Shown here piece after piece: positions 1-8,315 of a DNA stretch of 21,334 nucleotides. The stretch's first letter is position 1; every line of letters starts with the position of its first letter. The notes below the pieces were generated by a model. It searched no databases and was not told the origin of the DNA. It saw only the letters and a program-made list of their open reading frames with translations. This DNA comes from JAKORR01 sp964608495 (lineage in GTDB: Bacteria; Armatimonadota; Zipacnadia; Zipacnadales; FEN-943): the NCBI GenBank assembly GCA_964608495.1, contig CAZSOQ010000082.1, forward strand, positions 1 to 21,334. Direction: 5' to 3'. Both the position numbers and the translations under genes were made by a program.

Positions 1-2645
1 TCGCCGACGCGAAGGGTGTAGGTCTTGTCCGCGTCGAAGACCCCGGGGCGATAGCGCCCGCCCCGCGCCCGCGTGATCTTGACGACCTCGCCGTCGGCCT
101 GCTCCACGATCTGCACCACCGCGTCCGGCACACCCTCGATCGTGAGGTCCGGCAGCCACGCCGCCGGCTTGCGCCCGTCCAGGTCCTCGAGCCGCAAGGT
201 CACCGGCCAGCCGGGGAACTGCTTCCCGCCCGAGGTCGGGTCGGCGTTCTGCGGCCAGCACTCCAAAGTGAGCGCCTGCCCGGCCTTGTCCAGCCGCACC
301 ACTCCGTACCCATCGCCCAGGCACGTGCGCTGCTCGTCTCCCTTGCCCTCGCGCGCCTCGTCCTCGGGAAGCGCGAACCGCTGGCGCAGCTTCTGCCCCA
401 GCAGCTCCCGCCGCTCGGGGTTCGCCACGGCGACCATGCGGAAGAAGTTGCCCCACGGGTCGGTGAACTCGCCCAGGTAGTCGGGCTCGTCGGGCTTGCG
501 GTCCTGTCCCGGCTCGGCCGGGTAGAACCAGCGCCAGAAGATGTTCGCCAGCGCCGGCACGCAGAACTGGTACACGGCGTCGGACGGCGCGTCCACGCCC
601 AAGCGCGAGAAGGTGCCGAGGTGCTGGTCACCGCTCAGCACCAGCGCCCCACATCGCCGGAACAGGCGCACGGCCCGATCCCGCCCGACCTTCGGGAAGC
701 CGCCGGTGTCCGGGTCCTTCGCCACCGTCCCGTCGAAGGCCACGTGCATCGAGGCGTAGATCGTCTGGCTGACCACGACCTTGAGCTTCTGACCCGTCCA
801 GTCCTCGCCCCATTCCTTCAGGAAACGGAGCTGCTTCTCGCCCAGGAGTGTCTGCTGGGCCGGGTCCTGCACCGTCGGCGGCGACTTGAACTTCCGGTCC
901 TCCAGCACGGCGAAGCCGATCCCGCCGTAGGTGAACCCGCAGTAGTAGTGCGTGATGCCCGTCTCGGCCGGCACCGGGTCGTAGGCGTCGGGATTGTGGG
1001 CCGTCTGCGTGCGGTGCACGACGTTCACAAAGCAGGGCGAGCACAGATACCCCCCGTCGGCGTTGTTGTCCGTCAGGCAGAGCCGCCCGCCCCAGCCCCA
1101 GAGATTCCCGTGGTACACGTCGTGGTCGTCGCTCTGGCAGATCGCGGGCGTGTGATTCGTAAGGTCCCGGAAAGACCAGTGCCAGATCAGCCACTTGTAC
1201 AGGTAGTCGTCATAGGGCGTGCGGCTGTTGTCGCGCGCCGTGGGCTTGCCTTCATAGACCTGGTCGCCGGTGAAGAAGAGCAGGTCCACGTCCTGCTTGG
1301 CCACGGCGCGCACGGCCTCGGCGAAGGGCGCCCAGACGTTGGCCGGCGTCCAGCGGCCAACGACCATCTCACCCTCGCCGGGCTTCGGCCCGGGCGCGTT
1401 GGCCGTGCGTCCCATCTGCCCCATGCCCGTGAACCCGGCTACGCTGACGACGGGCTTGTCCACGGGATCGCGCCGGATCACCGTCCGGTAGGTGCAGGTC
1501 TGCCCGTCCGCGTCCACGAAGACCACCTGCGTCTCCCAGGCACGGGTCGCATCCCAGGTATCCGAGCGGAAGAGCAGGTAGTAGTCGGGCGGGGCGAGGG
1601 CCTTGGGCCCGTCCACTGGCTGCCACTCACCCTCGCCCTGGCCCTCGGCGTTGAGCGGGCGGGCCTCAAGCCGCGCCGCCAGCCGCACGCGCCGGGCCCC
1701 CATCGCCTCGCCCAGGTGCACGAACTGCGCGCCCAGCTTGAGCGTGCGCCCCGAGACCGAGTACAGGGTGCCCGCGATGGGCCCGAAGGTGCGCTCCGGG
1801 TGCTCCTCGAGCCTCCCGCCGCCCACCTTGAGCGCCTCGAAGAGGTGTCTGGCGCCCGTGCCCGCCACGTGGGCCACGAGCGCGACGTTCCCCCGTAGCC
1901 GCGCTGCCGGTACGCTCCGAAGCTCCTGCGCGCCCAGCAGCTCCACGGCGTGCTCGGCCCATACCGAAAGCCGCAGATCATACAGGCCGTCGCCGCTCGG
2001 GACTCCTTCGAGGTTGAGCATCATCCTGTGATAGTCCAGGCGGATGGGCGCCTTGGCGAGGGTGGTCTGCCCGTCCAGCAGGGGGAAGTCCAGCGTCGTC
2101 TCGGGCTGGCTCATGTCCCTGAAGGCCAGGCCGCCCTCGCCACTGGTCTCGATGACGGCGAGCAGCCCGCCGCCCTTGCCGGGCAGGTGGTGGACCAGCG
2201 CGGCGCCGCGGTAGTCCAGCCGCCCCTCGCCCGCGCCCACCAGGAATCCCGCGAACCCGCCCTCCGGTGACCCGGGCCCCATCCGCACCACCACCTGCAG
2301 CCGGAAGGGCTCGGCTTTCTCGCCCAGGTCCTGGGTGAGCAGGTGCGCCGTCCGGCAGGGCACGTTCTCCACGGGCACGCACTGCAGCACCCCGTCGCTC
2401 ACGACCCAGTCCTGCAGGCGGTTGAGCCAGACCGTAGGCCCTCCCCAGTGGCGCGCGGGCAGTCCCTCCCACCGGGATACCTGGGTCATCGGGCAGTCCT
2501 CGCGCTTGTCGAAGCGCACGATCGGCGTGCCGTCGGACCAGGTGGCCTGCGCGCAGGCGGTGGTCGGCGCCAGCAGGGCGGCGACGATGAGTGCGCCCGC
2601 CGGGCCCAGGACGGCCTTGCGCGACTGCTCAGCCCATGCGTTCAC
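1..2645 (-). CDS. Secreted PhoD-like metallophosphatase (3' end beyond window)
   Basis: An uninterrupted frame of 881 codons runs off the left edge, so the C-terminus is missing. The GTG start at 2645 is chosen because an in-frame TGA lies six codons upstream, a GGGAGGGA Shine-Dalgarno precedes it, and the encoded N-terminus is a signal peptide (hydrophobic ALIVAALLAP, likely cleavage after ACAQA). The binuclear-metal motifs of the PhoD-like phosphatases are present: TGDQVYE (D461), SDDHDVYHGN (D506, D507, H508) and SGDQHLGT (D673, H675). PhoD enzymes hydrolyse phosphomonoesters or phosphodiesters outside the cytoplasm using metal ions. About 400 residues before the catalytic domain look like beta-rich carbohydrate-binding or PhoD N-terminal modules, which I cannot name. 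It lies 96 nt behind the DUF1444 gene on the same strand, so the two may be co-transcribed. The fold and export are well supported; the substrate is unknown. Confidence 0.87.
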   Translation of the reverse strand, partial: MNAWAEQSRKAVLGPAGALIVAALLAPTTACAQATWSDGTPIVRFDKREDCPMTQVSRWEGLPARHWGGPTVWLNRLQDWVVSDGVLQCVPVENVPCRTAHLLTQDLGEKAEPFRLQVVVRMGPGSPEGGFAGFLVGAGEGRLDYRGAALVHHLPGKGGGLLAVIETSGEGGLAFRDMSQPETTLDFPLLDGQTTLAKAPIRLDYHRMMLNLEGVPSGDGLYDLRLSVWAEHAVELLGAQELRSVPAARLRGNVALVAHVAGTGARHLFEALKVGGGRLEEHPERTFGPIAGTLYSVSGRTLKLGAQFVHLGEAMGARRVRLAARLEARPLNAEGQGEGEWQPVDGPKALAPPDYYLLFRSDTWDATRAWETQVVFVDADGQTCTYRTVIRRDPVDKPVVSVAGFTGMGQMGRTANAPGPKPGEGEMVVGRWTPANVWAPFAEAVRAVAKQDVDLLFFTGDQVYEGKPTARDNSRTPYDDYLYKWLIWHWSFRDLTNHTPAICQSDDHDVYHGNLWGWGGRLCLTDNNADGGYLCSPCFVNVVHRTQTAHNPDAYDPVPAETGITHYYCGFTYGGIGFAVLEDRKFKSPPTVQDPAQQTLLGEKQLRFLKEWGEDWTGQKLKVVVSQTIYASMHVAFDGTVAKDPDTGGFPKVGRDRAVRLFRRCGALVLSGDQHLGTFSRLGVDAPSDAVYQFCVPALANIFWRWFYPAEPGQDRKPDEPDYLGEFTDPWGNFFRMVAVANPERRELLGQKLRQRFALPEDEAREGKGDEQRTCLGDGYGVVRLDKAGQALTLECWPQNADPTSGGKQFPGWPVTLRLEDLDGRKPAAWLPDLTIEGVPDAVVQIVEQADGEVVKITRARGGRYRPGVFDADKTYTLRVG

Positions 2646-2741
2646 GGAACGTCCCTCCCTTCAGCTTGCCGACGGCCGGACGACTGCTCGGCGGGCCGGG
2701 AAGCCGGTCGCGCCCGCTTCCGCCGGGTGGTGCCGGGCCCG

Positions 2742-3971
2742 TCAGTCGTCCATGCCCTTGAGCTCGAGGGCCTCGATCTGCTCGGGCGTCGGGAACTCGC
2801 GCACGCGGTACCGTTCCGGGTACAGTCCCATCGGCTCCATCAGGTCGCCGCACACCGCGGTCACCCGGCCCCAGTCCGCATAGCCCAGGCATCTCGCTTG
2901 GTTGTTCTTCCAGGCGTTGAGGACCACCCGCTCCGCCTTGGGCAGCAGCGTGTCCACCGTCTCGCTCCACACGCAGTAGGTGAACAGCAGCTCCCCCGTC
3001 TTCTCCTGGCCCACCATCGAGTAGCTGGCCACGAACACGTCCTCGCCCGTTTGCTCGTGCAGGGCGTCGAGGATCTCCTTCTGCTCGGCATAGTCCCGGC
3101 CGTGCGACCCGGTCAGCAGACGCCTCAGGCCGCCCCAGGCGGGGTGATCGGGGTCGGGCATGAAGTGAACCCACTCGTCCTCCAGCAGTCGCGCCGCCAC
3201 GCCGCTCAGCGGCCGCGGCTTCTTTAGCGCATCGTCGGCGAGCCGCGCCATCGTCGCGAGCCCCCGCGGGTCGTCCGAGCCGCAGACGAGCAGCAGGTTG
3301 CGGTTGGCCGGTATCGCGACTGGGTCGCCCTGCACGTCCAGGGCGCGCATCACGTCCGTCAGGTACATCCGTGAGGCGTCGTAGCAGTCGTGCCAGGTGG
3401 ACACGTATACCCCCGGCGCCATGAGCTCGAAGCCCTCCACGGGCGTGGTCTCGCGCAGGCGGTCAGCGCCGGCCTCGACGGCCTCGTCGAAGCTCACGCC
3501 CCACGCCTCGAGTTGTGGGGCCGGCACGCCCGCCACCGATCCGGGCCTGTCGTAGGCCAGCAACACCGCCAGGTGCTCGGCCAGCACCCGGTGCGGCAGG
3601 TCGGTGAAGTCGAACTCGCCGAGCCGGCTGTGCAGGCGCAGGCTCTCGACGTAGAACCGCTCCCTGACCCACGGCCGCAGGTTCGGCAGGGCCTCCTCGA
3701 AGCTCTGGGGCCAGTCGAAGCTCTGGTCGGCGACGAGGGCCTGGGCGAAGTGCTCCACCGCCTGAGGCCTTTCTGCAGGCGGCGTGGCCAGGTATTCGTC
3801 GTAGAGGTTGCCCAGGTGGATCTGGAAGACGGACTCCCCCGTCCCCACGAGCCGGAAGGCGGCGGCCTCGTACTTCATCGGCCCGCTGAACCCGGCCCGG
3901 CGCAGCGCAGCAATCATCTGGCGCGCGAACCGGGCTTGACTGGAGCCAAACAGCCTGTCCCACAGACCCAT
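2742..3971 (-). CDS. DUF1444-family protein, function unknown
   Basis: This 409-residue protein starts at ATG 3971, preceded by GGGGGTGA at good spacing. A longer upstream frame exists, but it adds 67 residues that look like translated intergenic DNA. There is no signal peptide or membrane segment, so the protein is probably cytosolic. The stretch with NLYDEYLATPPAERPQAVEH, followed by LPHRVLAEHLAVLLAYDRPG and WGVSFDEAVE, matches what I recall of the DUF1444 (YtpQ-like) family. That family has no established biochemical role, and this protein is longer than its usual ~270 residues. The C-terminal part mentions no catalytic motif I recognise. It is divergent from the ECF sigma gene across a 249-nt gap and upstream of the PhoD-like gene on the same strand. 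The gene call is firm and the family assignment moderate. Confidence 0.8.
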   Translation of the reverse strand: MGLWDRLFGSSQARFARQMIAALRRAGFSGPMKYEAAAFRLVGTGESVFQIHLGNLYDEYLATPPAERPQAVEHFAQALVADQSFDWPQSFEEALPNLRPWVRERFYVESLRLHSRLGEFDFTDLPHRVLAEHLAVLLAYDRPGSVAGVPAPQLEAWGVSFDEAVEAGADRLRETTPVEGFELMAPGVYVSTWHDCYDASRMYLTDVMRALDVQGDPVAIPANRNLLLVCGSDDPRGLATMARLADDALKKPRPLSGVAARLLEDEWVHFMPDPDHPAWGGLRRLLTGSHGRDYAEQKEILDALHEQTGEDVFVASYSMVGQEKTGELLFTYCVWSETVDTLLPKAERVVLNAWKNNQARCLGYADWGRVTAVCGDLMEPMGLYPERYRVREFPTPEQIEALELKGMDD

Positions 3972-4220
3972 CGCCGTCACCCCCGCACGGGTCGCCAGGA
4001 TTGCGCGCCCCCTTCGCGCCGGCGCGGAGGTATCCTGCGGCAAGGGGCCCGGCGAGGCCGTGCGGGCGGGACGCGCGCCGCTCCCGGGCCCCCGCTTCGT
4101 GCGGAGGGCTGTGTAATGAACGCCGTGCGAGAAGGCACTATACAGGTGAAAGGTCCTGCAGTAGCGACCCATAATAGTATGTGGAACGCCGGCTGGCGAT
4201 GAGAGGCCTGTGGGACGACC
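3972..4220. promoter_or_regulatory. Divergent intergenic region between DUF1444 gene and ECF sigma gene
   Basis: This 249-nt gap separates two divergently read genes and must hold both promoters. The only AT-rich part is about 4110-4182. It contains a TATACA box (4139-4144) readable on the plus strand and, overlapping it, TATAGT (4137-4142) readable on the minus strand. A second plus-strand candidate is CATAAT (4170-4175) with GTGAAA (4146-4151) 18 nt upstream. A GGAAC typical of ECF-type -35 elements occurs at 4183-4187, but it lies close to the start codon and has no convincing partner. None of these is a full match, so promoter positions are tentative. Confidence 0.4.
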
Positions 4221-4760
4221 ATGCCAACCTCTTCACGGGACGGTCAACTGGTCATGGAGACGCTGAACGGCGATCGGAACGCCTTCGCCGAGCTGGTGCG
4301 CGCCCACCAGGGACGCGCGCTGGCCACGGCGAGGGCCCTGTGTGGGGACTTCGACACGGCGCAGGACGTGACCCAGGAGGCCTTCGTGCAGGCCTACCTG
4401 TCCCTGCGGAAGCTGCGTGACCCGGCGGCCTTCGGGGCATGGCTGTATGGCATCGTGCGCAACCTGAGCCGCAAGCGCACGTCCCGCGGCAGGCCGGCGC
4501 CGGTGTCGCTCGAGCGAGACGACGTGCCGGAGCCGAGCACGGGGCCGCCCGAGGTGGCAGGCGAGATGGTAGCGGCCCTGGCGGGCCTCCCCCGGCACCA
4601 CCGCGAGATTCTGGCCGCCCGCTACCTGCAGGACCTGGACTACCCCGAGATAGCCCGCGCGCTGGGCACCACGGTCAACAACGTGCGCGTGCGCTGCTTC
4701 CGAGCGAAGAAGGCGCTGCGCGAGGCCCTGGCGGCGGCGGGAGGTCAGGTCAATGGCTAA
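4221..4760 (+). CDS. ECF-type RNA polymerase sigma factor
   Basis: This 179-residue protein has the two-domain architecture of extracytoplasmic-function sigma-70 factors. Region 2 spans about residues 10-85, with AFAELVRAHQ and the -10-recognition segment DTAQDVTQEAFVQAY. Region 4 spans about residues 120-172, with GLPRHHREILAARYLQDLDY followed by the helix-turn-helix YPEIARALGTTVNNVRVRCF that contacts the -35 element. It directs core RNA polymerase to a small regulon in response to an envelope or extracellular signal. The start at ATG 4221 has only a weak ribosome site; ATG 4254 is a less likely alternative because it would trim region 2. The gene overlaps the anti-sigma gene by 8 bp, implying translational coupling and fixed stoichiometry. 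Autoregulation is usual in such pairs but is not demonstrated here. Confidence 0.95.
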   Translation: MPTSSRDGQLVMETLNGDRNAFAELVRAHQGRALATARALCGDFDTAQDVTQEAFVQAYLSLRKLRDPAAFGAWLYGIVRNLSRKRTSRGRPAPVSLERDDVPEPSTGPPEVAGEMVAALAGLPRHHREILAARYLQDLDYPEIARALGTTVNNVRVRCFRAKKALREALAAAGGQVNG

Positions 4761-6276
4761 CTGCGAGAGATGGCAGCAGAGGGTGTCGGCCTATGCCGAT
4801 GACGCCTGTGACGCCGAGGAGCGGCAGGCGGTGGAGGCGCACCTGGCCGAGTGCCCAAGCTGCCGGCAATGGCTGGAGCAGATTCGGGCCGACGCGCAGG
4901 TCTTCAGGGATGCCCTGACGGCGGGCGAGGTGGATGTGGCTGAGCCCGTCATGCGCAAGGTGGCCCAGGTGGCGCCGGCAGGGGTCCCGGGCGCCGCTCG
5001 GCCGGGCGTTCTTGGCCGATGGCCGGTGCTGCAGGCCGCGGCGGCCGTCGCGGTGCTCATCATCGGCGGCATGGCGATATCGAACCTGACCCTGAGCTCG
5101 CGCACAGGGCCCCAGTTCCGCGTGCCCGGCGATATCCGGGTGCTCAGGGGGCCCGAGGCGGGCATGCGGTCCGCCCCGGCGCCCGCAGAGCGTCTGGAGA
5201 AGCCCCCGGGCACGGCTGGAGACAAGAGCGTGAGCGACCGTCTTGTGATGGGCAGCCAGGTACGCGGCGGAGATGCGGGCCCTCCGGGCCCCCCCGGCGG
5301 GGTCGGGATGTCGGGGACGCCCGGGTTGCCGGGGTCGGGAGCGCCTCCTCCCTCCGGGATGCCCGGGGCGGGGGAGCCTCCGACGCAGCTCCAGGCGGGT
5401 GTGGCCGCAGCGGGGGGGGCCACGGCGGAGTCCGAGACTAGGCCGACGGTGGAGCAGGCGCGCACGGGGCCGGCGCAGGAGCCCAGCGCTCGCGGGGAAC
5501 CTGGGCTCGGCAGGCGCTACGCCCAGGCCCGGACAGAAGCCGCCAAGAGGCGGGCGCCGTGGGAGCCGTCCGTGAGTCCCCAGATAGGCCAGACCTACAG
5601 CAGCGCCGGCCCGGGGCGTGAGATGCAGCTGGCCTACGACGCCGCCTGCGAGGTGTGGGTCGAGGACCTGCAGCAAGCCGTCCCGACGGCTGAGAAGGTC
5701 TTCTACGACCACAAGGGCTTCGTCCTGTCCTCGGAGCTGGTCGGCGCGGGCGACCCCGAAACAGAAGCCTTCGCCGAGATCACCGGCAAGGTGCCCACCG
5801 ACCAGGTGGCCGACGCCGTGAACGCCATCACCGCGCTGGGGTACGTGGCGCAACGCGATGTGAGGGGCCAGGACGTGACGAAGGACTACGTCGAGGCCAG
5901 ACGGGCCTACGAGGACCTGCTGCACCGGATCAAGCAGCTCGAGGCCCGCCTCGCCGAGGCCACGGGCTACGAGAAGCAGCGCCTGCAGGCCGAGGTCAGC
6001 AGACTGCGCAAGGAGCTGCGCGAGCCCCAGGACCAGCTCACGGCCGTCGAGGGCGAGATCCAGCTTGCCACCATCACCGCGACCCTCGTCGAGAGAGAGC
6101 CCTACGAGGGCGAGGCCCGGACGGGCGTGCGCCGCGCCTGGCAGACCTTCCTCGATTCGGCCACGACGCTGGGCGTCTGGCTCATCTGGGGCGGGCTCTA
6201 CGCGCTCTTCGTCGTGCCCGTGATCGTGCTGGTCGCGATCCTGCGGGCGCGGGGGCGCCGCCCCGGCCCGAGCTGA
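4753..6276 (+). CDS. Membrane anti-sigma factor: zinc-finger domain, collagen-like linker and DUF4349
   Basis: This 507-residue protein has four parts. Residues 1-45 carry the ZAS anti-sigma zinc motif (C4, then H30-x3-C34-x2-C37), which binds and restrains the sigma factor in the cytoplasm. A transmembrane helix at about 90-112 (AAAAVAVLIIGGMAI) leads outside the membrane. A Pro/Gly-rich linker includes eight consecutive Gly-X-Y triplets (173-196). A DUF4349-like domain at about 310-455 has alternating polar coiled-coil stretches (YEDLLHRIKQLEARLAEA) and ends in EIQLATITATLVERE. A second transmembrane helix at about 475-498 is followed by a short basic tail. The 8-bp overlap with the upstream ECF gene makes that sigma factor its evident partner. 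The DUF4349 domain is presumably the sensor or the site of regulated proteolysis. The start fits the zinc motif position. Confidence 0.9.
   Translation: MANCERWQQRVSAYADDACDAEERQAVEAHLAECPSCRQWLEQIRADAQVFRDALTAGEVDVAEPVMRKVAQVAPAGVPGAARPGVLGRWPVLQAAAAVAVLIIGGMAISNLTLSSRTGPQFRVPGDIRVLRGPEAGMRSAPAPAERLEKPPGTAGDKSVSDRLVMGSQVRGGDAGPPGPPGGVGMSGTPGLPGSGAPPPSGMPGAGEPPTQLQAGVAAAGGATAESETRPTVEQARTGPAQEPSARGEPGLGRRYAQARTEAAKRRAPWEPSVSPQIGQTYSSAGPGREMQLAYDAACEVWVEDLQQAVPTAEKVFYDHKGFVLSSELVGAGDPETEAFAEITGKVPTDQVADAVNAITALGYVAQRDVRGQDVTKDYVEARRAYEDLLHRIKQLEARLAEATGYEKQRLQAEVSRLRKELREPQDQLTAVEGEIQLATITATLVEREPYEGEARTGVRRAWQTFLDSATTLGVWLIWGGLYALFVVPVIVLVAILRARGRRPGPS
5269..5340 (+). repeat. Collagen-like Gly-X-Y repeat in anti-sigma factor linker
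   Basis: These 72 nt encode eight uninterrupted Gly-X-Y triplets (residues 173-196: GDA, GPP, GPP, GGV, GMS, GTP, GLP, GSG), followed by a looser Pro/Gly-rich tail. At the DNA level it is a run of GGN-CCN codons rather than an exact tandem repeat. Such stretches can form a triple helix, which would trimerise the extracytoplasmic part. Eight triplets is short for a stable helix, so a flexible linker is the plain alternative. Confidence 0.75.
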
Positions 6277-6292
6277 CGGTGAAAGGCAGGAC

Positions 6293-6324
6293 GAGGGGAC
6301 CTGTCCAGCGCGACAGGTCCCCTC
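6293..6324. terminator. Perfect 13-bp hairpin after the sigma/anti-sigma operon
   Basis: The arms GAGGGGACCTGTC (6293-6305) and GACAGGTCCCCTC (6312-6324) are perfectly complementary around the 6-nt loop CAGCGC, starting 16 nt after the anti-sigma stop. There is no T-tract, so it is not a textbook intrinsic terminator. A Rho-assisted terminator, an mRNA 3' stabiliser or a REP-like palindrome are all possible. The structure is certain; the role is not. Confidence 0.6.
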
Positions 6325-6739
6325 CCCACTTGAGACCGCTGCCCGGTTCCCTACCCCCCACCAACACGCCCTTGTCGGCGAGGCTGCTCAGCAGCCTCGG
6401 CCAAGTGCCTGCCTGGAGGAAGGCGGCTGACCACGATCGGCTGCCGCGGGGTCGGTGGGCAAGGGCGAGGTGCCAGTACGAGCTAGGTCTGACGTATGTC
6501 ACCACGCGGACTTCTGTAAGTATTTGTCTTCCGTTGAACCCAAAGCAGACTTGACGTAATGTGAGATTTGGCCCCCGCAAAGCGATGAAACGACACGAAA
6601 ACCGCTGTGAACTGCCGAATAACTGGTGAACCCGTTTCACCCTCTTTCTGACCCCAGGGCGCGAAGGCAAATGTGACAGCCCTCCCTCGCCCACAAGGAC
6701 GGCTGGCCTGCCGACGGGGACACGGCATGGGACGCGCGG
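6325..6739. other. Non-coding convergent gap with an AT-rich core
   Basis: This 415-nt gap lies between the converging anti-sigma and sulfatase genes. No frame in it looks like a gene. By hand count, positions 6481-6660 contain 92 G/C in 180 (about 51%), well below the flanking genes. Within it, a short inverted repeat GGTGAA / TTCACC (6625-6630 and 6636-6641, loop CCCGT) is followed by CTCTTTCTG and could be a weak plus-strand terminator. TGACGTA occurs twice (6490-6496 and 6552-6558). I see no complete promoter, tRNA or transposon end. Confidence 0.5.
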
Positions 6740-8125
6740 TCAGGCGTCGTCGCGGATCGCGCGGCGCTCCGCGTCCACTTCCTCGAACCAGGTCTCCAGC
6801 TCGCGCAGCATCCGCCGCGCCCGATCCGGCTCCCTCTCCGCCAGGTCCTCCTTCTCCAGCGGATCCTGGGCGAGGTTGTACAACTGCGGCTGTGGTGGAG
6901 CCGGGATCTCGCGCTGCGGCTCGGCGTCGCGGGCGATGTCCGTGTACCTGTCCGGCTCGTACTTCAGCCCGCGGTCCATCTCGCCGTCGGCCTGGGCGAC
7001 GCCCATGGCCTCGCGGATCACCGGCCGCACAAGCTTCCAGTCCCCGTCCCGCATCGCGGCGTTGCACTCGACCACCGGCGTGTAGCGGTTCCACTGCCAG
7101 AAGCGCCGGGTGTTGACCTTTCCACCCTCGCCGCGAAGGACGGGCAGGATGTCGTCGCCGTCCACCCGGAGCTCTCGCAGCACCTCGATGCCGGCCGCCG
7201 CGCACAGGGTCGGGAGCCAGTCCATGAAGTGGACCATGTGGTCGAAGCTGCGCCCGCCCTGCAGGCCGTCGGGCCAGCGGATGAGTAGCGGCACCCGAAT
7301 CCCGCCTTCGTAGACGTTGCCCTTGGCGCCATGGAACTCGCAGTTGAAGCGTGTGGTGGACATCTCGCCCTGGCCGCCGAACTGGGGGCCGTTATCGCTG
7401 GTGAAGATGAAGATGGTGTTGTCCGCGATGCCGTGCCGGTCCAGCTCGGCCAGCAGGAGCTCGACGCCTCTGTCCACTCGCTGGATCATGGCGTAGATAT
7501 AGGCCACGCCCTTGCCGAAGCGCCCGTCGTCGAGGAAGGGCAGCAGGTCCTCGTCGGGCGCCTGCAGAGGGAAATGGGGCGCGTTGTAGGTCAGGTGCAG
7601 GAAGAAGGGCTCGCCGCTGTGCCTGTAGATGAACTCGCAGGCTTCCTCGGTGAAGACGTCGGTGAGGTAGCGCCCGTCGGCCTTGCGGAAGCTGCCGTTG
7701 TAGTCCAGTCGCCACTGGTAGTAGTCCTGCCAGCCGCCCCGGAAGCCCACGAACCGCTCGAATCCCCTGGCGTTCGGGTGATACCGGGGGTCCAGCGCGC
7801 CCAGGTGCCACTTGCCGATCAACCCCGTGCGATAGCCCGCCGCCCGGAACAGGTCGCCCATCGTCCTCTCGCGCAGGGCCAGGCGGTCGAGGCCGCGGCC
7901 CTCGAGCGTGTCTATGGCCCCCGTGCGGTGAGGATAGCGACCGGTCAGCAGCGCCGCGCGGGAGGGCGCGCACACGCACGACCCCGCGTAGTGCTGAGTC
8001 AGGCACACGCCTTCGCCGGCCAGTCGGTCGAGGGTGGGCGTACGCGACAGGCCGTCGTTGAAGATTCCGAAGTCGCCGTACCCCATGTCGTCAACCAGCA
8101 CGAGGACCACGTTGGGCTTGCGCAT
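6740..8125 (-). CDS. Formylglycine-dependent sulfatase (type I)
   Basis: This 461-residue protein removes sulfate esters, as members of the type I arylsulfatase family do. The full active-site set is visible: D12 and D13 (metal), C52 in CAPSR with R56 (the cysteine converted to formylglycine by FGE-type maturases), K105 and H107 in IGKWHLG, H184, D244-N245 in TSDNGPQF and K268. The C-terminal subdomain ends with PQLYNLAQDPLEKEDLAERE, the usual sulfatase tail. ATG 8125 is supported by GGGAGG 9 nt upstream and because the first beta strand (NVVLVLVDDMGYGD) begins at residue 5. That leaves no room for a signal peptide, unlike the neighbouring enzymes. Glycan sulfatases frequently sit beside glycosidases, so a carbohydrate sulfate is the likely substrate, but the subfamily cannot be read by eye. 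No formylglycine-generating enzyme lies in the window. Confidence 0.95.
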   Translation of the reverse strand: MRKPNVVLVLVDDMGYGDFGIFNDGLSRTPTLDRLAGEGVCLTQHYAGSCVCAPSRAALLTGRYPHRTGAIDTLEGRGLDRLALRERTMGDLFRAAGYRTGLIGKWHLGALDPRYHPNARGFERFVGFRGGWQDYYQWRLDYNGSFRKADGRYLTDVFTEEACEFIYRHSGEPFFLHLTYNAPHFPLQAPDEDLLPFLDDGRFGKGVAYIYAMIQRVDRGVELLLAELDRHGIADNTIFIFTSDNGPQFGGQGEMSTTRFNCEFHGAKGNVYEGGIRVPLLIRWPDGLQGGRSFDHMVHFMDWLPTLCAAAGIEVLRELRVDGDDILPVLRGEGGKVNTRRFWQWNRYTPVVECNAAMRDGDWKLVRPVIREAMGVAQADGEMDRGLKYEPDRYTDIARDAEPQREIPAPPQPQLYNLAQDPLEKEDLAEREPDRARRMLRELETWFEEVDAERRAIRDDA

Positions 8126-8315
8126 TGATGAGGACCTCCCGGTGACTCGATCACGCCCGAGGCGCGCCGGGCGTCGGCGGACCTGTTCGCCTGATCGGCC
8201 TGGCTTCCTGCCTCACACATCGACAGGCGCCGCCGTACACGCGCTGGGGGACCCGCGCGGCCCGTCGGTGTGGGGCGCTCCGTGACGTCCGGGCCGCCAG
8301 CGGCCTCTGTCAACC

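Noticed and set aside
621..1898. 425-codon open frame on the plus strand across the phosphatase gene
   Set aside because: It is antisense to a continuous frame with signal peptide and metal motifs, and its translation is a low-complexity Val/Arg/His-rich product typical of GC-rich shadows.
6182..6694. 170-codon minus-strand frame through the non-coding gap, possibly a degraded gene
   Set aside because: The translation matches nothing I recognise, starts inside the AT-rich island and runs into the antisense of the anti-sigma gene.
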